From the NCBI GenBank assembly GCA_964583095.1, contig CAZOVB010000095.1:1-11698 (forward strand): a stretch of 11,698 bases of DNA, in the 5' to 3' direction. The notes below the pieces were generated by a model that was not told where the DNA came from, ran no database searches, and saw nothing but the letters and a program-made list of their open reading frames with translations. Source of the stretch: CAZOVB01 sp964583095. GTDB taxonomy: Bacteria > Planctomycetota > Phycisphaerae > SM23-33. Positions 1 to 7,111 of the stretch are shown here, in pieces (position 1 is the stretch's first letter; every line of letters starts with the position of its first letter). The position numbers and the translations under genes were made by a program.

Positions 1-35
1 CGGTCATCCCGGGTTCGGACCCGTCGAAGGATGTA

Positions 36-83
36 TTCGGACCCGAAGGAGGCACGGACTTGCTTCGCAGGTCCGTGGCACCC
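36..83 (-). repeat. Hairpin (REP-like) dispersed repeat, left copy
   Basis: This 48-base unit is the reverse complement of 11560-11607, with one base different. Inside it, 53-63 pairs with 67-77 around the 3-base loop TTC, giving an 11-bp stem with one G-T wobble. A direct repeat TTCGGACCC occurs at 14-22 and 36-44. The unit lies downstream of the minus-strand regulator gene and codes for nothing recognisable. It behaves like a REP or small MITE-type element. The family assignment is inference. Confidence 0.7.
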
Positions 84-175
84 GCGCTGGGGGGGCGGGG
101 CAGGCGGGGGCGTGCTCAGGTGCAGCGGGCCCTGAAGGAGGCGGAGTCGGCAGTTCGCCCTCGGGCTGCTGTTTC

Positions 176-1321
176 TCAGTCCTCGTGCCGGATCTGCTTG
201 CGGTAGGCCGAGGGGCTCATCCCGACCTGGCGTGTGAAGAGTGTGGAGAGCGAAGAGGCCCACTGGAGCCCGCATTCCAGAGCGATTTCGGAAATGGGCA
301 TGTCCCCGCCGCGGAGCAACTGCTTGGCCCGGGCCAGGCGGATCCGCGTGATCTCCTGGTGAACAGAGCAGCCGAGCACCTTCTGCATGGCCAGTTCCAG
401 GCTGCGGCGACTCATGCCCGAGGTCTCGACCACGTCCTTTACCGCAATCTCCTCGCAGGCATGGGCCCGGATGTACGCAACCGCCTCGCGCAGACGACGG
501 TCCTCGATGGCCAGGATGTTCGTCGAAGCCGCCTCGTGAAACCCCACCGGGGGGACGCGAACCACCCGCGTGGGGATCTGCTTGCCCCGCAACTGCAGAT
601 CCAGCAGCCGGGCCAGTTCGTACCCGATCTGCCAGTCGTTGTCCTGCACCATCGAAAGCTCGGGACGACTTAGAAGTCCTATCACCGGACTTGGGCTCCC
701 GGCCAGAAGAGCGATCTCGGTGGGGATCTCCAAACCGTGGCGCAGGCAGAACATCGAGAGATACAGTGCGGCTTGGACCAGCGGGCAAAGCAGCCCGATG
801 GGCTTGGGCAGCCTCCGCAGCCAGGCGAGAAACTCCTTCCGTGCGGGCGCCCCGGCCGTCAGTCCTGAAAAGACACTTACGGGGCTGATATGGACCTCGA
901 TTCCGGCCTTGTGGGCAGCATCGGCGAACCCCTCCTGCATTTCCTCCGAAACGTCGGCCCCGGGGCTCGGGGTAAAGGCCACGTCTGTGAGGCTCAAGCT
1001 CGCGAAATGCTCCAGGGCAAGTCTTCCCGTGGCCTGATAGTCCGCCAATACATATGGAATAGTACCTTCCAATCGACCAAGGCTTACCATCGGAATTCCC
1101 GCCGGGCGGTGCAGGCGAGGAAAATGCTCATAAGCTGCTGCGCGGCCGATGACGCCCTCGGCCCTGCCCACGATATCCTGCTCTGGAAGGTGCTCGTGGC
1201 CCCGGATGAGGATGAAATGCTTCCCCCCTCTCTGGTCGAAGTAATTGCGGATTCCCCGGGCATTTTCGGGGTTCATATCCACCAGGAGAATGTGGGTCGG
1301 ATCGCGGGGTCTCTGCGCCAT
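176..1321 (-). CDS. XylR-like transcriptional regulator (sugar-binding fold plus AraC HTH)
   Basis: This is a cytoplasmic DNA-binding regulator of 381 residues, close to the size of E. coli XylR (392). Residues about 9-270 look like a periplasmic-binding/LacI-type ligand domain. They begin with ILLVDMNPENARGIRNYF and include the VSLGRLEG and ADYQATGRLALEHF segments typical of XylR-like proteins. Residues about 275-378 form an AraC double helix-turn-helix, including DVVETSGMSRRSLELAMQK and PISEIALECGL, then FTRQVGMSPSAYRKQ. The ATG at 1321 is preferred because AAAGG precedes it at good spacing. The open frame continues upstream to 1429, but those residues do not match the family. The gene diverges from a PEP-CTERM gene. 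The likely effector is a sugar, but which one cannot be read from the sequence. No catabolic genes lie beside it, so its targets are unknown. Confidence 0.88.
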   Translation of the reverse strand: MAQRPRDPTHILLVDMNPENARGIRNYFDQRGGKHFILIRGHEHLPEQDIVGRAEGVIGRAAAYEHFPRLHRPAGIPMVSLGRLEGTIPYVLADYQATGRLALEHFASLSLTDVAFTPSPGADVSEEMQEGFADAAHKAGIEVHISPVSVFSGLTAGAPARKEFLAWLRRLPKPIGLLCPLVQAALYLSMFCLRHGLEIPTEIALLAGSPSPVIGLLSRPELSMVQDNDWQIGYELARLLDLQLRGKQIPTRVVRVPPVGFHEAASTNILAIEDRRLREAVAYIRAHACEEIAVKDVVETSGMSRRSLELAMQKVLGCSVHQEITRIRLARAKQLLRGGDMPISEIALECGLQWASSLSTLFTRQVGMSPSAYRKQIRHED

Positions 1322-1422
1322 TGCGAAACCTTTCTTCACAGAACTGCATTCTACCGTTTTCATCGACCAACAGGCGATTTCGCGGCCAGTGTCACCTGAA
1401 CTTCGTGCAGAGGGTCTGCGCA

Positions 1423-1480
1423 AATGCAAAACATATTCCGCTTAATCTCCAATGCAAACGCTGCTGCGACAGGATAACAT
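1423..1480 (+). promoter_or_regulatory. Candidate AraC-type operator and promoter for the PEP-CTERM gene
   Basis: An 8-base direct repeat AATGCAAA occurs at 1423-1430 and 1451-1458, 28 bp apart, in the divergent intergenic region. A -10-like GATAAC/TAACAT lies at 1473-1480. The expected -35 position falls on the second repeat and has no good consensus. AraC-family activators typically bind direct repeats beside or over a weak -35. Assigning this site to the neighbouring regulator is inference. Confidence 0.35.
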
Positions 1481-1492
1481 GTTTTTCGTAAT

Positions 1493-1531
1493 GGCGGCAC
1501 AGAGGATGTCGCCGCTCCCGAAAGCCGGGAG
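1493..1531 (+). other. Two tandem hairpins in the 5' leader of the PEP-CTERM gene
   Basis: 1493-1499 (GGCGGCA) pairs with 1507-1513 (TGTCGCC) as 7 bp including one G-U. Immediately after it, 1515-1520 (CTCCCG) pairs perfectly with 1526-1531 (CGGGAG). Neither is followed by a T-run, so they are not intrinsic terminators. They could stabilise the mRNA or modulate translation. Function is unknown. Confidence 0.45.
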
Positions 1532-1594
1532 GCAAATCAATGAGGACAGGTCGCACAGGTTCAACAGGCGGCCGCAATCTTAGGAGGAGAGACT

Positions 1595-2242
1595 ATGAAA
1601 AAGCTCTCTTGTATTCTTGCAGCAGGTTTGGTTTTGGCAGCAGCAACGGGCGCTCAGGCGGATCTCGTAGCGTCCTATTCGATGGACGATCTGACCGTGG
1701 AGGGACAGAAAGAAAAGAGCAGCAACACCTGGGCCGCGAACTTCGAGGCTGCCGGCGTGGTTGCATCGGACGCAGCTGTCAGTGGCAATTATGGCGCTCA
1801 AGTCGGCATGAAGGATGAAGTTCTGGGCGGTGGTTTCGCCGACGGCGAAATCACGTGGAGCGTGGACCTGACCGGCAGCGCCTACCAGGAAATCACGCAG
1901 GTCATGGTGAACGCCTTCCACGGCGATCCGACAGATCCGCCGGTGATCAATTTCGCCCTTTCCTATTCGCTGGATGACGGAGCGACCTGGAACGAAATCG
2001 CCATGGCGGAAGATGTAGGCCCCGGACCGATTGTCAACAGTTTCGACGTGCCCGTGAGCATTACCGGGGACGTGGTGGATTTCAGCCTGACCTGGGACAG
2101 TGCAACCGCTTGGCGCGGCCAGGGAATCGGCAACATCGGCACCACCGGCAACGACATCGAGATTACCGCCGTCGTTCCCGAGCCGACGACGATGGGCATT
2201 CTGGGACTGGGCATCATTGGACTGATCAAGCGCCGACGTTGA
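1595..2242 (+). CDS. PEP-CTERM sorting domain protein (exported)
   Basis: This is a 215-residue secreted protein. The N-terminus is a clear signal peptide: MKK, then a hydrophobic Leu/Ala stretch, with likely cleavage after GAQA near residue 22. The C-terminus, residues about 194-215, is a textbook PEP-CTERM signal: VPEPTTMG, then a short hydrophobic helix (ILGLGIIGLI), then KRRR. Such tails are recognised by exosortase-type enzymes in bacteria that export exopolysaccharide. The mature middle part (about 170 residues) is acidic, rich in Gly, Asp and Thr, and looks like a beta-sandwich. I do not recognise a specific family for it. The start is fixed by AGGAGG at 1582-1587, 7 bases before the ATG. 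A strong terminator follows 37 bases after the stop, so the gene is monocistronic. It diverges from the AraC-type regulator, which may control it. Confidence 0.9.
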   Translation: MKKLSCILAAGLVLAAATGAQADLVASYSMDDLTVEGQKEKSSNTWAANFEAAGVVASDAAVSGNYGAQVGMKDEVLGGGFADGEITWSVDLTGSAYQEITQVMVNAFHGDPTDPPVINFALSYSLDDGATWNEIAMAEDVGPGPIVNSFDVPVSITGDVVDFSLTWDSATAWRGQGIGNIGTTGNDIEITAVVPEPTTMGILGLGIIGLIKRRR

Positions 2243-2279
2243 TGGCTCCTCCTCCTGTCAGCGAAGACGTTTGAACACC

Positions 2280-2317
2280 CAGGCCGGGCTCGTCGCGAGC
2301 CCGGCCTGTTTTGTTTT
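2280..2317 (+). terminator. Intrinsic terminator of the PEP-CTERM gene
   Basis: A perfect 13-bp stem (2280-2292 with 2296-2308) closes a 3-base loop. It is followed by TTTTGTTTT at 2309-2317. Confidence 0.93.
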
Positions 2318-2395
2318 GCTCTGCCGGGCCGGGCGCCCTGGGAGAAAGGCCCCTGGGAGGCCATGGGTTCGCGCAGGAAGACGGCCGGCAGAGCA
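2318..2395. repeat. GC-rich fold-back (inverted repeat)
   Basis: 2318-2331 (GCTCTGCCGGGCCG) is complementary to 2382-2394 (CGGCCGGCAGAGC) with a single bulged G. The roughly 50-base interior has its own short GC-rich complementarities. It lies between the PEP-CTERM terminator and the leuA promoter and contains no plausible gene. It could be a small fold-back element or a structured RNA. No function can be assigned. Confidence 0.5.
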
Positions 2396-2485
2396 GCGCC
2401 CGCGAAAAAAGCCGGCGGACCTTGCACTGCCCGGCGGGGCCGGGTTGAATAATGATGCACAGGCCGAGGAAGCCGAAAATTCGAC

Positions 2486-2515
2486 TTGCTTTTGTCCGGG
2501 CCGGGCCGCTATAAA
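2486..2515 (+). promoter_or_regulatory. Promoter of the leuA leader transcript
   Basis: A -35 TTGCTT at 2486-2491 is followed after 18 bp by a -10 TATAAA at 2510-2515. Transcription would start near 2522, only about 13 bases before the leader-peptide ATG, as expected for an attenuator leader. The start point is inferred. Confidence 0.7.
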
Positions 2516-2534
2516 GGAATCAGAAAGGAACCGC

Positions 2535-2591
2535 ATGATCCGCAACCGCACCAACGAGGCCCTGCTACCAGGCGGGCTTCTATTGCGCTGA
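2535..2591 (+). CDS. leuL: Leucine leader peptide of the leuA attenuator
   Basis: This 18-codon reading frame encodes MIRNRTNEALLPGGLLLR and ends in TGA. Five of 18 residues are leucine, with three consecutive Leu codons (CTT CTA TTG) at 2577-2585 near the end. Two of its Leu codons are CTA and the others are CTG, CTT and TTG. The downstream leuA gene uses almost only CTG and CTC, so the leader is enriched in codons that are rare here. AAGGAA precedes the ATG at close spacing. It follows the promoter directly and is followed by mutually exclusive antiterminator and terminator stems. The role is to act as a sensor: ribosomes stall at the Leu codons when charged tRNA-Leu is scarce. That role is known for Leu leader peptides in Proteobacteria and Actinobacteria and is inferred here. 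Confidence 0.85.
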   Translation: MIRNRTNEALLPGGLLLR

Positions 2592-2643
2592 CGGATCGCG
2601 GACCCTTTCCACACACGCATCGCCTTTTTACAGGCTCCGCGAT
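2537..2643 (+). promoter_or_regulatory. Attenuator switch: 1:2 stem and antiterminator
   Basis: Two alternative pairings involve the segment just after the leader-peptide stop. Segment 2537-2542 (GATCCG) is perfectly complementary to 2592-2597 (CGGATC), giving a possible 1:2 pause stem. Segment 2595-2602 (ATCGCGGA) is perfectly complementary to 2636-2643 (TCCGCGAT), giving the antiterminator. The antiterminator uses most of the left arm of the terminator at 2633-2642, so the two cannot coexist. A ribosome stalled at 2577-2585 would leave 2595-2602 largely free. A ribosome that reached the stop at 2589-2591 would cover it. Pairings are seen directly; the dynamics are inferred. Confidence 0.8.
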
Positions 2644-2671
2644 TTCCCCCCGGGTCGCGGGGCCTTTTTTT
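2633..2671 (+). terminator. Leucine attenuator terminator upstream of leuA
   Basis: A 10-bp stem with one G-U (2633-2642 with 2655-2664) encloses a 12-base loop and is followed by seven T residues at 2665-2671. It lies about 175 bases before the leuA start and 41 bases after the leader-peptide stop. It is a regulatory terminator, not the end of a gene. Confidence 0.88.
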
Positions 2672-2845
2672 GTGGAACTGCCATGGACCAGAAGAGACAT
2701 TTGACCTGCCAGAGATATGGGAGACCTGCCCGCTCGAACCGACGCACGCCCTGCGCCGGTCCGGGCGGTGGCCTGGGACGCTGATTCGACCCCTCCCGTT
2801 CGAGACGTTCGAATCCCCCAGCCTGCAACTAGGAGCTACCTTTTC

Positions 2846-4534
2846 GTGACTGAAACCACCAACCCGAAATACGCACCGCCGGCCGCGATCGACATCCCCG
2901 ATCGCACCTGGCCGGGCAAAACCCTCACCGCCGCGCCCAAATGGTGCTCGGTGGATCTGCGCGACGGCAACCAGGCCCTGCCCAACCCGCTTGGGCCCAA
3001 GGCCAAGCTCGAATACTTCCAGCTGCTCTGCGAAATCGGCTTTGAGAACATCGAGGTCGCCTTTCCCTCGGCCAGCCAGGACGACTTCGCCTTCACCCGC
3101 AGCCTCATCGATGAGAATCACATCCCCGAAGATGTCTTCATCATGGGACTGGTCCAGTGTCGCGAGCACCTGATCACCCGGACGTTCGAAGCCCTGGCCG
3201 GGGCGAAACAGGCCATCGTCCACGCCTATGTCGCCACCAGCGACCTGCACGTGGAGCAGGTTTTCGGCCGAACCCGGCAGGGCTGTATCGACATGGCCGT
3301 GGCTGCCACCGAGCAGATCCGAGACCTGGCCTGCCAGGCCGGCGGGGACATCCGCTACGAGTTTTCGCCCGAGGAGTTCACCGACAGCGACCTGTCATTC
3401 GTCCTCGAGCTCTGCCAGGCGGTCTACGAAACCTGGGGCCAGGCCTCGCCGGAAAAGCCGCTGATTCTCAACCTGCCCGCCACCGTCGAACGCAGGCCCC
3501 CCAACCACTACGCGGATATGATCGAGTACTTCTGCCGCAAGTTCCCCTACCGCGACAACGTGCTGGTGAGCCTCCACGCCCACAACGACCAGGGCATGGC
3601 CGTGGCGGCGACAGAGCTGGCCCTGCTGGCCGGCGGCGATCGCGTCGAGGGCACGCTGTTTGGCCACGGGGAGCGGACCGGCAACGTGGATATCGTCACC
3701 CTGGCCAACAACCTCCGCAGTCGCGGGGTCCAGCCCGGGCTGGATTTCTCGCAGCTTCCCAAGGTGGCTGCCACCGTCGAGCGCCTGACCAACATGCGGG
3801 TCTACTACCGCCAGCCCTACTCGGGCGAGTACGTGTTCACCGCGTTCAGCGGCTCGCACCAGGACGCCATCCGCAAGGGCATGCACAAGCTGGCCGAGGC
3901 ACCCGGGAAGTTCGGCCTGGGCTGGAAGGTCCCCTACCTGCACGTGGACCCGGTAGACCTGGGCCGAAAGTACCAGGGCCTGATCCGCATCAACTCCCAG
4001 TCGGGCAAGGGGGGCATCGCCTGGGTGCTCGAACAGGAATACGGCCTGGAGGTGCCCAAGGCCATGCATACGCAATTGGGCAAGGCCGTCCAGGCCTATT
4101 CCGACCAGGTCGGCAGAGAGATCTCCAGCGAAGAGGTCTTCCATGTCTTCCAGCAGGAGTTCGTGACGCCCGAGGGGCCCTACGAGCTGATCGGCTACTG
4201 GCCCAGGCCCGACGAGGACGACCCGACGCAGATCCACGGGCAGCTTCGCCTCGAGATCGCCGGCAAGGCCCACGATGTCCATGCCGACGGCAACGGGCCG
4301 CTGTCAGCCTTTATGCACTGCCTTTCCCAGGTCGGGGTCGAGGGCGTGCACATCGACGATTACTTCGAGCAGGCCATCGGCAAAGGCGAAGACGCCCGGG
4401 CCATGGCCTACGTGCCGCTGCAGGTGGCCGACGGGAGAACCGTCTTCGGCGTGGGAACCGATACGAATATCGACCAGGCGGCGGTGCGGGCGATCGTGGC
4501 CGGGCTGAACCGCCTGGAAAACGCACCGAAGTAG
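2846..4534 (+). CDS. leuA: 2-isopropylmalate synthase
   Basis: The enzyme condenses acetyl-CoA with 2-ketoisovalerate, the first committed step of leucine synthesis, in the cytoplasm. From the GTG at 2846 it has 562 residues, the size of the long, yeast/actinobacterial-type LeuA. The catalytic TIM barrel carries SVDLRDGNQAL (residues 35-45), the metal-binding HAHNDQG (244-250) and GHGERTGNVD (273-282). SGSHQDAIRKG (335-345) follows. The C-terminal leucine-sensing dimer domain (about 440-562) has GNGPLSAF and VGTDTNIDQAA. The GTG is chosen because AGGAG lies at 2831-2835, 10 bases upstream, and the family's N-terminal NPKY...DLPDRTWP-like segment begins just after it. The frame is open back to an ATG at 2717, but that extension is not family-like. 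The gene is controlled by the leader attenuator upstream, and feedback inhibition by leucine is expected. It is monocistronic. Confidence 0.96.
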   Translation: MTETTNPKYAPPAAIDIPDRTWPGKTLTAAPKWCSVDLRDGNQALPNPLGPKAKLEYFQLLCEIGFENIEVAFPSASQDDFAFTRSLIDENHIPEDVFIMGLVQCREHLITRTFEALAGAKQAIVHAYVATSDLHVEQVFGRTRQGCIDMAVAATEQIRDLACQAGGDIRYEFSPEEFTDSDLSFVLELCQAVYETWGQASPEKPLILNLPATVERRPPNHYADMIEYFCRKFPYRDNVLVSLHAHNDQGMAVAATELALLAGGDRVEGTLFGHGERTGNVDIVTLANNLRSRGVQPGLDFSQLPKVAATVERLTNMRVYYRQPYSGEYVFTAFSGSHQDAIRKGMHKLAEAPGKFGLGWKVPYLHVDPVDLGRKYQGLIRINSQSGKGGIAWVLEQEYGLEVPKAMHTQLGKAVQAYSDQVGREISSEEVFHVFQQEFVTPEGPYELIGYWPRPDEDDPTQIHGQLRLEIAGKAHDVHADGNGPLSAFMHCLSQVGVEGVHIDDYFEQAIGKGEDARAMAYVPLQVADGRTVFGVGTDTNIDQAAVRAIVAGLNRLENAPK

Positions 4535-4564
4535 ACTTGGCCGGCCCCATCGAACCGGTATCAC

Positions 4565-4597
4565 GGGCGTCGCGGGATTTCTCGCGGCGCCCTTTTT
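4565..4597 (+). terminator. Intrinsic terminator of leuA
   Basis: GGGCGTCGCG (4565-4574) pairs with CGCGGCGCCC (4583-4592) with one G-U wobble around a short loop. Five T residues follow at 4593-4597. Confidence 0.87.
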
Positions 4598-4614
4598 CTG
4601 TGGCCGCAGGCACG

Positions 4615-4642
4615 TTGCATTTGCCCGGAGAACATCTAGGAT
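4615..4642 (+). promoter_or_regulatory. Promoter of the FAD oxidoreductase gene
   Basis: A -35 TTGCAT (4615-4620) and a -10 TAGGAT (4637-4642) are separated by 16 bp, directly after the leuA terminator. Transcription would start near 4650, leaving a leader of about 18 bases. This supports transcription independent of leuA. Confidence 0.55.
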
Positions 4643-4667
4643 AGCCCGAAGCCCTGGGAGACAAAAC

Positions 4668-6953
4668 ATGGATCGACAACGTCTGCAGATCTTCGAACCG
4701 GTGTCGGGGCGCGAACTTCCCCGAAGCAGTGAATCCTATGATCTGGTGGTGGTCGGGGCCGGCATGGCCGGGCTCTGCTGCGCCGTCACGGCCGCCCGAC
4801 AGGGGCTGCGAACCGCCCTGGTTCACGATCGGCCCGTGCCCGGGGGCAACGCCTCCAGCGAGGTGCGTTTGTGGGTCCTGGGCGCTACCGCGCACATGGG
4901 CAACAACAACCGCTATTCCCGCGAGGGCGGGCTGCTGGACGAGATTCTCCTGGAGAACCTCTACCGCAACCCGGAGGGCAACCCGCACCTGTTCGATGCG
5001 GTCCTGCTGGACCTCTGCCGGGCCGAGGAAAACCTTACCCTCCTGCTCAACACCCCGGCCATCTCACTGGAGACCGAGGGGGAGAGAATCGTCAGCGTCC
5101 AGGCCTTTAACCCCCAGACGCAGCGGCTGCACGAGCTGACCGCACCGTTGTTCGTCGATGCCAGCGGCGACGGCCTCCTGGGCTACCTCTCCGGCGCCCC
5201 CTGCCGCATCGGAGCCGAGGAGCGGAGCGAGTTCGACGAGGCCCGGGCGCCCGACCAGAGCTACGGCTACCTCCTGGGCCACAGCATCTACTATTACGTC
5301 AAGGATACCGGCAAGCCCGTCCGCTATATCCCACCCGAGATGGCCATGAAGGACGTGGAGAAGAAAATCCCGCGCCACAAGCTCATCAGCCCTACCAACC
5401 ATGGCTGCGGGTACTGGTGGTTCGAGTACGGCGGAAGGCTCGATACCGTCGGCGATACCGAGAAGATCAAGTGGGAGCTGTGGAGCATCGTCTACGGCGT
5501 GTGGGACTACGTGAAGAACTCGGGCAAGTTCCCCGAGGCCCGGAACCTGACGCTGGAGTGGGTCGGGACCATCCCGGGCAAGCGGGAATCCCGCCGCTTC
5601 GAAGGCGATTACATGCTCACCCAGCAGGACGTAATCCAGCGGAGGCGGTTCCAGGACGCCGTCTCGTACGGCGGATGGAGCATCGACCTCCACCCGGCCG
5701 ACGGGGTCTACTCCCCTCTGCCCGGGTCGAGCCACCTGCACCCCAAGGGCGTCTACACCATCCCCTACCGCTGCTACTACAGCCGAAACGTCGAGAATCT
5801 GTTCCTGGCCGGGCGGATCATCAGTGCCTCCCACGTGGCCTTCGGGACCACCCGGGTGATGGCTACCTGCGCCCACGGCGGGCAGGCGGTCGCAATGGCC
5901 GCAAAGCAGTGCCTCCGGCGGAAGATCTCGCCCCGCCAGGCCGGACAGGGCGCAGCTCTGAAGGAGCTTCAGCGGGATCTGCTTCGCACCGGGCATCACG
6001 TTCCGGGCCTGGTCTTGAACGATGAGGAGGACCTGGCCCGCTCGGCCGACCTGGAAGTCTCCAGCCGTCTGCAACTGGCGGCGATTCCCGAAGAAGGCGA
6101 GGCGGCGATCCTCGCAGAGCCGATGGCCTTGATGTTCCCGGCCAGGCCGGGCCCGGCGCCCGGAATCACGCTTACCCTCGGGGCCAAGAAGGATACGACG
6201 CTCCAGGCCAGGCTGCTTTGCAGCGAGAGGCCCGACGAGTTCACGCCCGAAATCGAGCTGGGCCGCCTTGAGGTGGAACTGCCCGCCGGTGATCCCCGAC
6301 CGGTGGAACTGGACTTCCAGGCCCGGGCAGATGAGCCCCGGTACCTGTTTTTGGCCCTGGAGGAGAATCCCGACCTGGCCGTGGCCTGCTCGGACAGGAG
6401 AATCACGGGCTTGACGATGCTGCGCAAGCGTGGCCGCCAGGAAGGTATCTCCGACCAGGGGGGCTATGACATCGACCTCTGGTGCCCGCCGCGCAGGCCC
6501 GCCGGCCGGCTCTGGGCGGCCAGGTTCGACCCGCCCCTGGACGTGTTCGGCCCGGAGAACCTGCGAAACGGCCTGCACAGGCCCACCTGCGGGCCCAATG
6601 CGTGGGTGGCGGATCTGGACGACTTGCCCGCGCGCGTGACTCTTATCTGGCCGGAGCCGAAGTCCATCGGGCGGATCGAACTGCTGATGGACCCGGACTA
6701 CGACCATGCCCTGGAGAATGTCATGAAGCACCAGCCAGAGCGGGTCATACCCTACCTGATCAAGCGGTACCGCATCCTGGACAGCCAGGGCAGGCTGATC
6801 GTTGAGATAGAAGACAATCACCAGACGCGCAACGTGCATCTCCTGGCCAAGCCAGTGGTTACTGATCGCCTGACCGTCGAGATTCCGGAGACCAACGGCC
6901 CGGCCTCGGCTGCGCTGATGGACCTTCGCTGCTACGGCGATGCCATGACGTAG
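4668..6953 (+). CDS. FAD-dependent oxidoreductase (PF12831 type) with C-terminal discoidin-like domain
   Basis: This is a 761-residue protein with no signal peptide or membrane segment, so probably cytoplasmic. An N-terminal Rossmann FAD-binding motif is clear: DLVVVGAGMAGLCCAVTAAR, with GxGxxG at residues 30-35. It is followed by GGNASSEVR (59-67) and FVDASGDGLLGYLSGA (162-177). A second flavin-contact region near residues 385-420 reads NLFLAGRIISASHVAFGTTR and then ATCAHGGQAVA. This arrangement is typical of the FAD_oxidored family. Residues about 470-600 look like a beta-sandwich linker domain. Residues about 620-758 resemble an F5/8 type C (discoidin) fold, with a terminal LMDLRCYGDA strand. 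GGGAG stands 8 bases before the ATG. The substrate is unknown. Relatives in polysaccharide-degrading Planctomycetota are often near sugar genes, but here the neighbours are leuA and a cold-shock gene, so context gives little help. Confidence 0.85.
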   Translation: MDRQRLQIFEPVSGRELPRSSESYDLVVVGAGMAGLCCAVTAARQGLRTALVHDRPVPGGNASSEVRLWVLGATAHMGNNNRYSREGGLLDEILLENLYRNPEGNPHLFDAVLLDLCRAEENLTLLLNTPAISLETEGERIVSVQAFNPQTQRLHELTAPLFVDASGDGLLGYLSGAPCRIGAEERSEFDEARAPDQSYGYLLGHSIYYYVKDTGKPVRYIPPEMAMKDVEKKIPRHKLISPTNHGCGYWWFEYGGRLDTVGDTEKIKWELWSIVYGVWDYVKNSGKFPEARNLTLEWVGTIPGKRESRRFEGDYMLTQQDVIQRRRFQDAVSYGGWSIDLHPADGVYSPLPGSSHLHPKGVYTIPYRCYYSRNVENLFLAGRIISASHVAFGTTRVMATCAHGGQAVAMAAKQCLRRKISPRQAGQGAALKELQRDLLRTGHHVPGLVLNDEEDLARSADLEVSSRLQLAAIPEEGEAAILAEPMALMFPARPGPAPGITLTLGAKKDTTLQARLLCSERPDEFTPEIELGRLEVELPAGDPRPVELDFQARADEPRYLFLALEENPDLAVACSDRRITGLTMLRKRGRQEGISDQGGYDIDLWCPPRRPAGRLWAARFDPPLDVFGPENLRNGLHRPTCGPNAWVADLDDLPARVTLIWPEPKSIGRIELLMDPDYDHALENVMKHQPERVIPYLIKRYRILDSQGRLIVEIEDNHQTRNVHLLAKPVVTDRLTVEIPETNGPASAALMDLRCYGDAMT

Positions 6954-7111
6954 CCGGGCGGATTGCTCCGGCACCTGGGCGAGGAACGACCCCGAGCGCC
7001 CTGGGCGGGATCGCAACGGCGAGTCGTACGGCTTACATCCATGCCCGCGGCTGCCCCCGCCGCAAGCCACTGCAACGGCCGATTGTTGAATTGTACTTCC
7101 GGCTGGGTCCG

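Noticed and set aside
1322..1429. Longer start for the XylR-like regulator (ATG at 1429 or 1363)
   Set aside because: The extra residues do not match the family, while the ATG at 1321 has AAAGG at good spacing.
2717..2845. N-terminal extension of LeuA from the ATG at 2717
   Set aside because: The extension is not family-like and lacks a good ribosome-binding site. The GTG at 2846 has AGGAG 10 bases upstream and begins at the usual N-terminus.
2522..2845. T-box riboswitch controlling leuA
   Set aside because: No convincing T-box consensus or specifier stem was seen. A translated Leu-rich frame with alternative stems explains the leader better.
3157..4644. Plus-strand open frame of 495 codons overlapping leuA in another frame
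   Set aside because: Arg/Gly/Pro-rich shadow of leuA; no start signal or domain.
5064..7070. Minus-strand open frame of 668 codons opposite the FAD oxidoreductase
   Set aside because: Shadow of the plus-strand gene, which has clear family motifs; the minus product has none.
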